DNA from: Tetracentron sinense
Taxonomy: Eukaryota > Streptophyta > Magnoliopsida > Trochodendrales > Trochodendraceae
Length of the DNA: 64,000 bases
NCBI GenBank assembly: GCA_015143295.1
Contig: CM026570.1
Coordinates: 27,163,250-27,227,249 of the forward strand
Direction: 5' to 3'
The notes below the pieces were generated by a model. That model saw nothing but the letters and a program-made list of their open reading frames with translations. It did not search any database and had not been told where the DNA came from. Position numbers and translations under genes: made by a program. Positions 53,655 through 64,000 of this stretch are shown in pieces; position 1 is the stretch's first letter; the number at the start of each line of letters is the position of its first letter.

Positions 53655-55604
53655 TGTAGCGATTATGAAATTCTAAATTTAAATACTAAGGGTATTTTCG
53701 TATAGTTAGAGGTATTTTAGTAATATTCATGTGTACTATTTGGCCATAAGAAAATAATAACCATAGGTGGAATAATCTAAGATGAGCATAACACACTTTA
53801 GTTTAGCTTAAGGTGTAACCAAATACTTAAATGAGGGTATTTAAGTAAAAACACATGAAAGAGTTTTAGTATAAAAAGCTAATGTTGACCTAATCTCTCA
53901 TCTATTAGAAAACCTAAAGTAGAGAGAAGACTTTGGGAAGAAGGGGGGAAGAAGAAGCTAGGTTTGGAGCTTGAAGCTTGGAGAGGGTGGTTCAAGGCTC
54001 AAGAATTGAAGTTCTTGCTAAGGGAGACTCAAGATCTTGAAGAAAAACCCATTTGGGCTTTTCTATCTTCTTGAAACCCTAAAAATTTAGGGTTGAGGCA
54101 AGTGAACACCCCTTTTGTTCTTTAAATCCATTATAATGTAGTATTTATTGTTGTAGCTATTGTAATAAATACTCATAAAATGATTTGGGTTGAGTTAGAA
54201 TGCTTTAAGGAATTTTAGGGATTTTCCTTTTTCTTGAAAACTTAGATTTCTAAGATATAAAATTTTACAATATATCATAAATCCTTAAATCCATGTTCTA
54301 AGAGTGTTTTAGTGTTGATAATGGGGGTATGAATGCTTGGAATTGAAGTATGGGGAAAATGAATGAAAGTTGGAGGATTTAGGTGAATGAAAACTGGGGA
54401 TTTCAGCAAAATTGCGAGGGACGATCGATCGCCCATCTCAGGCGATCGATCACCCTAGTGTAGAAATCGATGGAGAGCTACTGGAGTTGGGGCGATTGAT
54501 CGCCCATCCCAAGCGATCGATCGCTGGTCATTTTTTTTATAGATTAATCGCAAGTACTCCTCCGATTGATCATGGACAATAGTTTTCGCTGAATTCTTCA
54601 TGAAATTGGAACTTAGAGACTATGCATACTAGGTCCCTTCTATTATATTATAATTGTACACCTCTTTATTTATTAAATTCTTATTTCATATTTATCTCTA
54701 TTTAAATTTATCTTGTGACCATATCATAATTGTTTTATTATTCCTTAATGATTAACTGTCATGCATGCTTGAATATATTGACTTAAAACATGTAGAACTT
54801 ACCCAGCTTCATTAGTTCCTCTTACTATGACAATATAGGATGCTATAGAGTGATAGTGGGGAGGATATGACAAGCTTACCTTGGTTAATAACTTGAGTTA
54901 GATCGGCCCCGCTATGTATGGTATGAGACACAATAGCAGGGAAGATATAACACCTTTATTTTTGCTACACCATTATAATTATTAGACTATAGGTGACTCA
55001 ATCTTGTGAATAGCGAATGATTTTACCCTTGGCCTTGAGGTGTTGCCAGGGGCCGCCAACTAGAGGTATAGGTGTGCGATCCAAAATCGTGTTGTTGGGC
55101 GTTGTAGAGGGCCGCCATAGGGGATTAGACATGTGATCCAAGAGGTGTTGCCGAGGGCCGCTAGATGTGAACCAAGTAATTCAAAATGAAGAAAATGAAT
55201 TGACTTGTGTTGTCATTAATTGCATATTGAGTAAAATGTAATAATGACGTATGATTGGATGTGTTGCATGTGTTCATTTACTAAGCTCTGTGCTCACCTT
55301 TGCTATGTTGACCTTTTTTCAGGAGATATCTGAGGGTTTATAGGACCTCGTGAGAAGCTGAGAACATAGAAGATTATTCATTTTATTGTTTTTTGAGAGT
55401 GTAATTGTAGGGAGGAATCTTTTTGAGAACTTAGTTGCACTATTACTTTGTTTTAAAATTTATAGTATGCTCGTTATGTTATACATCTGGAATGAATTTA
55501 TATTTATAAATTGCATTCACTTTTAGGGGTTTGTCTCAAGTTCACGCTTCAGAAACCTATACAAATATAAGGTATATTATGTATATGGATTACGAGGCGT
55601 GACA
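53655..55604 (+). mobile_element. 3' LTR of the truncated chromovirus (1950 bp)
   Basis: It follows TTTAAGGAGGGTAGAA and starts TGTAGCGATTATGAAATTC. It ends GGATTACGAGGCGTGACA. The LTR contains a GATCGATC palindrome cluster (54420-54560) and degenerate repeats of GTTGCC-GGGGCCGCC near 55030-55170. No sequence after its end looks like a primer site, so it is the element's right end. Confidence 0.82.
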
Positions 55605-57270
55605 CAAAGTGAATTCAAGATGAATTGCTGCATGGTACTTTGACTGAGACCCAAATATGCCCACAAAAGAAAATAACTCTCCTCTATTTATAGCATGAGA
55701 TTTACCAAAAAAGATAGAGAGTTGCAACTATATGAAACCACCCAAACAACTCCTCTTCCTAATAGTTGTATCTATTCAAGATTTCTGATTCATTCAATGC
55801 AAAAACGTGTAAACATTTTCCACAGAAGGATGGGTTGCAAAGAAGTGAAAGGTGTATATGTCAAGTGAAGAGTTGTGTCCCTACGTAGGAGTACAAAGAA
55901 AATTAAGAGATTTTAGAAAGATGTGTGTGTTTAGATTACCTCTTCAAAACCCTCTAAAGTCGCCATGAAGCCACCCAAAGTACAGGGTGTATATCAAGTG
56001 AAGAGTTGCGTCTCTAAGTAGGAGTGCAAAGCAAATTATGAGATTTTGGATGGAAAATTCTGTAAATATCCTAAACCAATCTCCTAAAAACTCTCCTCTA
56101 ACATGAGAAGAAGAAAGAAACTTGAGAGATGGGTATATGATGCCATGTTGCTACTTGCTAGATGTGGTGGAAGCCCCAAAAAGATTAGGATCAGCACACA
56201 CTTGTCTCGTTTAAATATAGTTGTGGCCACATCTCAACAGGTATCAACTGGAAGGATGCATCGGATCGATCTCAATAGTAATCAACACTTTCACATTTCT
56301 TCTCTTCAAGGATTGGTTACCAATACCAAGAATCATAAATCTCCAAAATAACATTACCAGCAGCCATAACTCTCCAATCTTACCGAAACCAAGAGTCATA
56401 ACTCTCCAAAATAACTGATTACCATTTACCAACAACCATAACTCTCTAAACTTATCCTCCAATGATGTCACCCAACTGTCCAAAGAGAAAGGGATGCAAC
56501 TCTTTGGAAGGCCCACACACTTCTCCAGATAGTCTCTCACACCTCTCCACATAGTCTCTCAACCCTCTTATCCAAACCTCCTAAAAACGCTCTGGGATTG
56601 CCACGTGGACCTCTTCCTCCCTGGCTTTCATTAGTAGTAGTGGGAAAACCCTAGAACAACTTTGAGAGCCTCTCTTCTCAATCTCAAAAGCCCTAAATCG
56701 TATTAGGGAACAATACTATATATAGGATAACTAAATTGGAGGAGAAAAACTTACTAAAGTCAATATTCCTGAGGGGTGGTCTGGATTTTTCTCCCATACA
56801 TTTTTGGCTCTCTGGTTCGTACGCCTACATCGTGGTTTGAACCACCAACATAGAAATTGCCCAAAAAGTGATTTTTAACTACCTTGGCATGTTTCTAACC
56901 ACCTAGGGTATATTGCACATTGTATAGGTCAATTCCTTCTAGGGTAGATGTCATATAAGTCACTTACCCTTCCTAGGCACATTTGCGGCACATGATCAAC
57001 AACTTTCTTCTGTCTTCACATGAATTTTAGTACCTGAAGCTTCTTGTACCGAGACACTTAACCATGATTTGTCTTACAGAATTAGTCAATCCAAAACTGG
57101 ACTTTACAAAACTTAATTCCAACTGGGTATAAAACCAATTCAGACTACCATAATGGACATTCAAAATTTTCTAACAAATCAAAACCCAAAAAAATTTGTT
57201 ATATCTAATCATTAGATTATATAAATATTTATAAAAAAATTAAAGAAAAATGAGCTATTGAAATGCTTAC
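55605..57270. other. Intergenic sequence with local direct repeats
   Basis: A 65-bp stretch with TCAAGTGAAGAGTTG and TAGGAGT-CAAAG occurs at about 55852 and again at about 55985. A second local repeat (CATAACTCTCCAA) recurs between 56330 and 56450. A minus-strand CATGCTATAAATAGAGG near 55680 looks like an LTR promoter, but no LTR ends were found. Confidence 0.4.
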
Positions 57271-58300
57271 TACTTGATCCAATTTTCAATATTATGCTCT
57301 AACCTCATAACAAATATCGACACCATTATTTGAGATTGCAACCTAACTGTGTTTCATGCAACAAATAAATGTTAAGGTGTGTTGTTTTTCTGTTTTTAAA
57401 AACTGGAAATAATTCATTTCTTTTATATGTTTCGTCTACACATGCTTGTTGTGTGTATCCCTCAATGGGGTAATCAGGATTATAATCCATTTGGTGTGGC
57501 AATTGAGATTCCCACTAATTGGCCCAATTTCCAAAATTAGGCTCTAACCTCATAACAAATACTAACACAACTAATCGAGATTGCAGTTTAACCATGTTTC
57601 CTGTACCAAAACAAATACAATGTTAAGGTGACATTTGGATTACCGTTGTTTTTCTAAATAAAGAAAATTGAAAACAATTCATCTCTTTCCTTTGTTTTCA
57701 ATTTTTTTAAAGTAGAAAACACGTTTGGTATTACTAAGTATTACTTGTTTTAAAACAAAAAATAAAAAAACACGTTTGGCAACCACATAGTGACATAAAA
57801 AAATAATTATAAAAACTGTTAATTAAGGGTCCCACCTATTAGCCCAATTAAAGGTTTATCATGAAAAATCATTAACATAAATATGATGAAAATGGTGAAC
57901 TAGAGTCGTTGAAGGAGGCGAAACACTGGATAAACACTCTGTATTTTCTACTTTTGTTTCATATTTCTAAAAAATAGAGGTAACATGAATTTTCTCTTAT
58001 CTTTAAAAAAAAATTAGTATTAAATTTTTTTTTAAAAACACATGTTTACCAATTACCAAACATGTTTTATATAAAATTTTAAATTTTGTTATTAAAAAAA
58101 ATAAAAAAAATAAACGGACCTTCATATCTCAATTGTAAAAAATAGAGATATTTCCTCATCGAATATCTCAATTGGGAGAGTAATCAAGATCCAAGAGATA
58201 TTTACAAATAAGATAAGAAAAGATAGGGAGTTTTCACTATAGCCCTTAATTTAAATTTTTTTAAAAAAAGGGTTCAAAATTGTGGTTTCCGGTTTTCTCT
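57271..58300. repeat. Diverged 240-bp direct duplication and MITE-like inverted repeat
   Basis: GCTCTAACCTCATAACAAATA, GAGATTGCA and AATGTTAAGGTG occur in order at about 57297-57375 and again at about 57540-57625. After the second copy, ACATTTGGATTACCG and the later AAACACGTTTGGTATTAC form weak inverted ends typical of plant miniature elements. Confidence 0.4.
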
Positions 58301-58620
58301 AAGGCGGGTGAAAAGGCAACAATAACAAGTTTTGGTGATGGTGGTTTTCCGATGAATTACGATGTCTTGAATTCGGATTTCCAGGCAGACGGTGACAAAG
58401 GGATCCTTGCTATCCTCAACGTTGAATGAAGGTTAGGATTTCCTCTCAAATTCTACTTCTACCATTGTTATTCTTTTCATCATTGTTTTTGTTTTATGAT
58501 TTCTTTATTGTATTTGTTTTGCAATGCAGGGAAGGTTAGGTAATTTTTTTTTTTTTTGAATTTTATTTTGGATGCTGGAATGAGATCCACTTGGAGTCAT
58601 AGTTTGCCTATTGAATTGCT
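58301..58620. other. Intergenic sequence
   Basis: The short frame MNYDVLNSDFQADGDKGILA near 58352 has no family match. T-rich tract near 58540. Confidence 0.4.
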
Positions 58621-58704
58621 TATATATATACTAGCTGAAAGCACGTGCGATGCACGTGAATGTACAGTGCTAATGATTGTAAAAAAAAAAATATGAAATT
58701 TCGT

Positions 58705-58866
58705 TGGTCGACGTCCCCTTTTTAACATCAGTTAATTATGGTTAAGATTCACTCACCTAAGGGGTCATTTATATAGACTTGATTTTGAGGAAATATTTTT
58801 TTTAACTTAAGTTAGTTAAGCTTAACCATAATTAAAGGATTGTTATAGGGGACGTGAACACATCAG
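58705..58866. repeat. Small foldback related to the element at 28081
   Basis: Arms with ACGTCCCCTTTTTAACA and TAATTATGGTTAAG at about 58709-58753 pair with 58823-58862. GGTTAAGATTCACTCACC matches the 323-bp foldback element. Confidence 0.5.
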
Positions 58867-59170
58867 TTCGGTAGATAGGGGACCGTGGGTCCCCTTACTA
58901 CATTTTGAAATGTCAAGAATTATCAAGGAACAAAAACAATCCATACATTATGGAAAAATAAAATAAAATTATGACTGGCCTAAAGTCTACATCAATTGCT
59001 CAGAATACAAAACTTGTGTTCTTCTGAAAATCATGAGCATGTCATTACTATTGACACTTATATTAGCAATAACTGACACAGAATTCTGACCAAAATATCA
59101 CTCGGACTACTATAAAAATTTGGGGTTGTTGCAAAATAAAGAAATCAATTGATGCTTACTTCAGAGTTTT

Positions 59171-59306
59171 GCAATCTCTTTTATGGGTGCATCATGCATG
59201 GCTACGGCCATGGGTTGGCCACCAGACCTCAATGGCCACATCTTCACTTGCTTGTCACACCCTCCAAAAAATACAGTTGTTTTGTCATTTCCAAGTTGAG
59301 CAAAGA
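59171..59306 (-). pseudogene. RAE1 (mRNA export factor, WD40) exon fragment
   Basis: On the minus strand the frame reads TTVFFGGCDKQVKMWPLRSG followed by GQPMAVAMHDAPIKEIA. This is the central WD40 segment of plant RAE1, a nuclear-pore protein of mRNA export. Just upstream, CSTWK lies in another frame, so one base has been gained or lost at about 59290. After KEIA the homology stops and a TGA follows two codons later. None of the other RAE1 exons was found nearby. It is a captured or duplicated fragment, not a gene. Confidence 0.8.
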
Positions 59307-60438
59307 ACGTATAAAATTACAATGTCATCATTTTAAATTCAACAACACAAAAGTGAGGCTTGTGAATTCTCTGAGCAACAATATGTTACTGGCTAATCAT
59401 GCGAAATGGATGCCTTTGGCATACTCCCAACCGTCGCTCTTGTCCTCAGTATCTCTCAACACCGAACCTGTCAAAGTTCAAAAAAAAAAATATAAGAAAA
59501 GAAGAGCGATGAAACATGAACAAAAAAAAGTATCTCCTAACATCTTACCTATCATTTTCTTATAAACAAAATGCAAAAGAGTATCTAACATATAAGTGCT
59601 TATCCATCAGGCCACATTACCCCCTGTATAATGTACTGCTCTTATTCCATTAAAACAATGACCAACATTAGAAAGATGTTGCAGAGTTCCCTTGGTACAA
59701 TAACTGTACATTGCCTGAACTTGATGGTCACCATATGGTTTTTGGGTTTAGTTGTATGTGTGAGGACCAATCCTATTTGCCATTTGATACACAGATAGAT
59801 TAAAGAAGCTAAGGAAAAAGGAGAGCGATCTGGTACCTTGGTACACTCGTGAACTGGTAGGCGGACCATTTGATACATTTTACCTCTGTCCGACATTCCA
59901 TTATAGATTGGGTGGTTGTGATCACTTGATTAAACCATCTCTGGAATGGGTTCCACTCCCCTGTTAGTCACCTTCGAGATGGGATATCAACTACTTGGTC
60001 GTCCCCTGTATCCTTTTTTTGTTGGGATTAGAGATAACCCATTAAAATACCAAGACCAAAAGGCAAAACCTTATAGAAAACAGAGAGCAGGAAATGAAAA
60101 AAAAAGATAACTAACAATGAAATAACTCCATTAACAGAGCAGCAAAAACGTCGAGGGGATGAAATTCTTCTCACAGACCAAATTGGAGCCTGTCTGTAAT
60201 TTATCTTGGTTTCCATTTCCTTGATGGATCATTATTCTTGGTCAAAAGAAAAGAAAAACTCACCAGAAAAAATTAGGAGCACTTTAGTGAAGACAGTATG
60301 CGAGATTGAATGCAGGGAAAAATAAAATTTAAGAATTGTTGTTTGTAAATCCAGCGTGCAAGAGAGAAGTGATAGAAAGATAACTGGTTTTTTTTTTTTA
60401 AATTTTAAAGCAATTGTGAATTAAGAGAGAGACATGAG
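59307..60438. other. Interior of Helitron-like element 1
   Basis: No further host-gene exon was recognised. Short minus-strand frames (59896-59642, 60216-60028) match no known family, although they may be other captured pieces. Confidence 0.4.
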
Positions 60439-60752
60439 TGAGGGGTTTGCGGGTAGTTAGGGTTAAAATGACTTTCATACCCTTTTAGTATCTACTATCA
60501 CTATAATACGTTAAAATTAAAAATGGGGTTTTTTGGTCATGATGAAAGAGATAGCTATCATCACCTCTATCCATCCAAGAGTGACGTGAGAGAAAAGAGG
60601 AGCATGGAATTAAGGGGCTTGTGGGTGGTTAGGGTGAAAATGACTATTATACCCTTTTAGTATCTACTAATAGTATAATAAGTTAAAATTAAAGTGGGGT
60701 TTTTTGGTCATGAAAAAGATAATCTATGTAACGCTTCTATCCCTCCTTCTCG
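60439..60752. repeat. Imperfect tandem duplication at the end of Helitron-like element 1
   Basis: Copies at about 60439-60575 and 60613-60752 share ATACCCTTTTAGTATCTACT, GTTAAAATTAAA and GGGGTTTTTTGGTCATGA. Each ends near CTCTATCC or TTCTATCCCTCC. Confidence 0.8.
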
Positions 60753-61943
60753 AATTATAATAGTATATATATATACTAGCAAACACCCCGTGCAATGCAC
60801 GGGCAAAAAATTGATATGAAGTGTAAAACAGTAACATTGATAAAATCATTAAAAAAAAGTACAAACACTCTATGTAGGTAGAAGGTAAATATAATTAATA
60901 AAAATGAAACCACATGTACAAAAAATAAAACAATTACAGATATGTTGGGAATATACAATAATAATCATGTCAATTAATTATGAATGATATTGTGACAAAT
61001 AACATAATGTTGTAAGTATTCTTCATAGCTGCATTAAATCTGAAAAAATAGGATAAGAAGAAATAAATTGTTACTATTTGTGATGTCGCAATAATTTGAA
61101 TGTACAAATAAGTAATCGATTGTAGTACCTTGAAATTTTTTTAGTTGCTACTGCTTGACCCAATACATCTTTCTATATTTTGTATATCTATTTTGTGATT
61201 GCATAGCTTTCTTTGTTTGTAAAATTGTTGGAAATATAGTATAATTATGTTGAATAGTTAATAGGCTAATGTATCAATATTTGAATACATAAATAAATTC
61301 ATCAATTTGTATTGACCTAAAAGTTAGAAAAATACTTGTTTCAGTTTTTTTTTAATCCAATTTTTTCATGAAGTTCAATGTGCAAAGATATTTTGTTAAA
61401 AAAAAATAAGCATGACACATTAAAATTTAAAGATATGCTAAAATTAGTGATCTTACCGATACTTAGCCATGCATGACCATTTTTTCAAAATGTGTCTCAC
61501 TTGCAAGCCAACGCGATACTGTGAAAAAGTAGAAGCTGAATTAGATTCAAATGGTGAATTTGAAAATATTTGATAATAAATAATTAATTATAAAAGAATT
61601 ATAATAAGAAAATGACATATTTACTTACTGTTCGTATAGTTTGTTTCTCCACTCTCTCAAAATGATATTTGAAAATGTCGTCGTGTTTGTTGTAACCGAG
61701 CAACCCCATCCGTATGTGAGTAGCCACAATCGTACGTTGCCGCTTTGAATTGCATGTAAATTCATTCCGTTTTTGAAATTCAAAATTGGACAAAAAAAAA
61801 AGACATAGTCTCAAAGTGATAGTGGGTTATTAATTTTAGAATATGATCAATTTATTCTATTTAGGTATAATACATCATGTCTAATAGTAGACAATTATCC
61901 ACAACATATTATGTCATAAAAAATTGCAAAACAGTTTAAAAGT

Positions 61944-62443
61944 CTAATCTATACTTGTATGATCTAGTGTCTTTGGGTTAAAACATTTTCTTGATGCATA
62001 AGATCTTTTATACCCGATCTTATTCTCTTCAAGTCCCCTACAAATTAACCCTTGGTCTACATGTAATGGCAATAGAAAAAGGGAGCACCCAAACACAAGT
62101 GCCTCAATGACCAAACTCCAACCACAATAAGTCAAGAAGACCCCAACCGATGGGTGTGCCAATATCCTCACTTGTGGCACCAAAGCCATACAAACCACCT
62201 CACGTCCTTTGACTTGCTCCGAGTCATCCCCGGCTAAGTCAGACCGGAGGAAGTAAACCAACTGGAATGGCTGGTTTTTTTTTTGTAAAGCTCCTCCTCG
62301 AGGAGGCGAAACCATTGGGGTTCGTACTCTCTGTAGTTCCGTACTGCCACGACGTCACACCCTTGGACCACCGAACCAAACTGGTGGATGGTGACCATCT
62401 TTTTCACAGATTGTAAGAAGAAACACAAACATAATAAGAACAA
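61944..62443 (-). pseudogene. UDP-glycosyltransferase (UGT91-type) pseudogene fragment
   Basis: UGTs transfer sugar from UDP-sugar to small molecules in the cytosol. The first frame (62443-62234) has GCDVVAVRNYREYEPQWFRL and LEEELYKK. A frame shift leads to 62315-61944, which holds the plant secondary-product glycosyltransferase (PSPG) box: ALVPQVRILAHPSVGVFLTY, CGW, VIEALVFGCSLFLLPLHVDQ. The box histidine of the HCGWNS motif is tyrosine, the asparagine is lost, and the usual W before xPQ is leucine-shifted. Only this C-terminal part is present. The subfamily call rests on the EFEP-W and PLHADQ-like blocks. Confidence 0.82.
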
Positions 62444-63131
62444 CTACCCCAATATATTCAGAGTCATCCAAATCAACAACATAAAATCCCGATTAAAGAT
62501 ACCTTTGTTTCTTAATCATAAACCTAAAATATGAAATTAATAACTGAAAAACAGAGAAAATATCCATAGAGAAATACCAAATGAAGATAATACAACCACA
62601 TAGAAATTTAATTACCGCAATAGAAAAAAAAATACCTTCTCTGAATAGGCAATGCAAAATAAGGAAGAGAATAGAGGATCGTGACAAATCCTTAACAACC
62701 CAGCAATAGAAGAGATGATTAACATAAGGTAAGACGGAACCAGTAGAAGAGAGAGTGAGGTCTCTTATATTCTGATCTCTTTAAAGAAAAAGAGAAAATC
62801 TATTCTTAAAGAGAGGCGCTAATTGAGAGGCGTTTGTATTATATAGAGGCTTTTCAATTCTAATCAAACTACACTTCTAACAAAATAATAATTCTCCTCA
62901 TTAATATTAATCTACACGTTTGAGATAACTCTTCACATGAGTTGTGTCGTTTGAGGATAGAGGAAAGAGGCGGGGAGATGTGTGTCGTTTGAGAATGAGA
63001 AGAACAAAGGTGATTGGTGTGACACATGTCATAAGATGGGAATATTATAATCCTACGTGGCGATAATCTTACGTGGCGAAAGGAGGAGGGGAGAAAAAGG
63101 TCTGCCTTATATTTAGTTAATAGATATATTA
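62444..63131. other. Remainder of Helitron-like element 2
   Basis: AT-rich, non-coding. TGTGTCGTTTGAGGATAGAG and TGTGTCGTTTGAGAATGAGA (about 62943 and 62980) form a local direct repeat. Confidence 0.4.
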
Positions 63132-63798
63132 TTATTATTATTATTAATTCCGTGAATTTGGATTGATCAATGGTGAAACAGGAGGTGCTAGTATTTTCCT
63201 TTTTCTTTTAATTAAATAAAAATATGTTTTGTTCTGTATGGAATTGGAGACTAATTAGCACAATCACGTTTTTTTGACAAATTATGCTTATGGTGGACTT
63301 GAATTGGGCAATTTTACAATTACCTTTTTAAAAAAAAAGTTTGTGTCTCATAATTTCGACTGTATTTCAAGTTTACGAAAATCTCAGGTTACCACATTCT
63401 GTAATGCATTTTGGTAACTCGAGAACAACTGACATTATGTTATGGATCACAACCTGGCAAGTGCAAGGGTTCCTGATAAGAAGTAGTTTTAGCAACTGAG
63501 ATGGCTTGGAGTTCCTCTTTCCTCTTTCCTCTTTCCTATTCCTCAATTTTTCAGTTTCATTATCTAGCAGGAGATTTTTTATTTCTCGGTCGGTATCCGG
63601 CATGAGATATTTCAAGTGATGGCTGCCTGTGGAAACTGTAAAAGATAGGGTTTTTGAATTCCTGCATGCAGAACACATGTAATTGTTTTTTTTTTTGAAA
63701 TAATATGTTAGTAGTTTATGCAATTATTTCTGTGATTAATTTTGACATTCATAAGTGTTACTTTATGCTTATGAACTCACTCTTCAGTGTTATTACAG
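63132..63798. other. Sequence upstream of the CCCH exon, probably intron
   Basis: It contains an ATT run (63128-63146) and a T-run near 63687. The final 100 bp are T-rich and end CAGTGTTATTACAG, a fair 3' splice site. No upstream coding exon of the zinc-finger gene was recognised. Confidence 0.4.
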
Positions 63799-63944
63799 AT
63801 ACAATATGGCAAATGAACTTGAGATCAAGCGAAACTATGGATTCTGAACCCTATCCTGAGCGTCCAGGAGAGCAAGACTGTGCTTATTACATCAGGACCG
63901 GCCTATGTAAATTTGGGATGACATGCCTCCTAATACGAAGCTGG
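63799..63944 (+). pseudogene. Plant CCCH zinc-finger (ZFN-type) exon, finger disrupted
   Basis: The reading frame gives [20 protein letters not shown], then [20 protein letters not shown], the conserved N-terminal block and first C-x8-C-x5-C-x3-H finger of plant ZFN-like RNA-binding proteins. After the third cysteine the usual RFNH is missing and PPN-KL continues in another frame, as expected from a loss of about 13 bases. The third metal-binding cysteine stays but the histidine is gone. Acceptor TTATTACAG and donor CTG/GTAAAC fit the family exon. It could be a pseudogene, a gene damaged in this allele, or a sequencing error. Downstream exons lie beyond the window. Confidence 0.7.
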
Positions 63945-64000
63945 TAAACACTGCAGCTTGTTTGGACTATCTTATGGCACATGGTTTTTAGCAGATCAAC

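Larger units (their letters stand above)
58629..60770. mobile_element. Helitron-like element 1 carrying an RAE1 fragment
   Basis: It begins TATATACTAGCTGAAAGC followed by the hairpin CACGTGCGATGCACGTG. The proposed other end is TCGAATTATAATAGTATATA just before the next element. The same start layout (TACTAGC, a short spacer, then a GTGC...GCAC hairpin) and similar end (TAATAG-TATAT) occur in the neighbour at 60771. Plant Helitrons often start with such a hairpin, lack terminal inverted repeats and carry host-gene fragments. No Rep/helicase gene is present, so any element is non-autonomous. Confidence 0.45.
60771..63131. mobile_element. Helitron-like element 2 carrying a UGT91 fragment
   Basis: It begins TATACTAGCAAACACC with the hairpin CCCGTGCAATGCACGGG. 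The proposed end is CTTATATTTAGTTAATAGAT followed by ATAT. The start is the same type as in element 1, directly abutting it. A glycosyltransferase remnant lies in the middle on the minus strand. No transposase or Rep/helicase sequence is present. CTACGTGGCGATAATCTTAC near 63052 holds a short doublet close to the end. Confidence 0.45.

Noticed and set aside
59307-59565. Further RAE1 exons next to the RAE1 fragment
   Set aside because: Neither strand shows the expected WD40 continuation; the plus-strand frame at 59149-59565 is a shadow.

Overview
The window is nuclear DNA of a flowering plant. It is AT-rich, it contains a protein gene split by GT-AG introns, and most of it is decayed plant transposable elements: L1-type LINEs, Ty3/gypsy elements of the Tat and chromovirus (Tekay-like) lineages, foldback elements and Helitron-like elements. 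Nothing in it is prokaryotic. The species cannot be fixed from the sequence alone.

Positions 1-27,000 are dominated by one gene on the minus strand, a UPF0016/GDT1-like (PML-type) cation/proton exchanger. Six coding exons can be joined in phase: 26618-26508, 26390-26322, 26086-25970, 25516-25418, 25166-25094 and 5425-5340. Exons 5 and 6 are 19.7 kb apart. That intron holds at least four L1-type LINE copies, a 2.8-kb solo LTR and smaller repeats, and one LINE (about 15471-23275) is itself interrupted by a second LINE and by the solo LTR. The C-terminal half of the gene should lie beyond the left edge, so positions 1-5339 are read as part of the next intron. They contain a hAT-transposase scrap and three short inverted-repeat elements.

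Positions 27,000-29,200 are the upstream intergenic region, with a 139-bp foldback element, a tRNA-like SINE candidate, a duplicated 160-bp segment and a 323-bp near-palindromic element. Positions 29,200-36,000 hold an LTR followed by a broken Tat-lineage gypsy pol, recognised by reverse transcriptase, a gypsy RNase H, a second (archaeal-type) RNase H and integrase. It ends in two tandem arrays in its 3' untranslated region. Positions 36,009-44,568 hold a tandem retrotransposon in the order internal fragment, LTR, internal region, LTR. Its internal region keeps gag but has lost almost all of pol. Positions 44,569-48,550 are an unclassified minus-strand LTR-element-like region with a strict 68-bp tandem array of double hairpins. 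Then come a related truncated LTR (48,560-50,940), a further LTR remnant, and a 5'-truncated chromovirus made of integrase plus 3' LTR (52,428-55,604).

Positions 58,630-63,130 look like two adjacent Helitron-like elements that start with the same hairpin. One carries a fragment of the mRNA export factor RAE1 and the other a broken UGT91-type glycosyltransferase. The window ends in an exon of a plant CCCH zinc-finger gene whose finger is disrupted. The only gene that looks functional is the GDT1-like exchanger. The most unusual signals are the GATCGATC palindrome clusters shared by divergent LTRs with symmetric arm changes, the 68-bp double-hairpin array, the pol-less tandem gag retroelement and the 19.7-kb intron.
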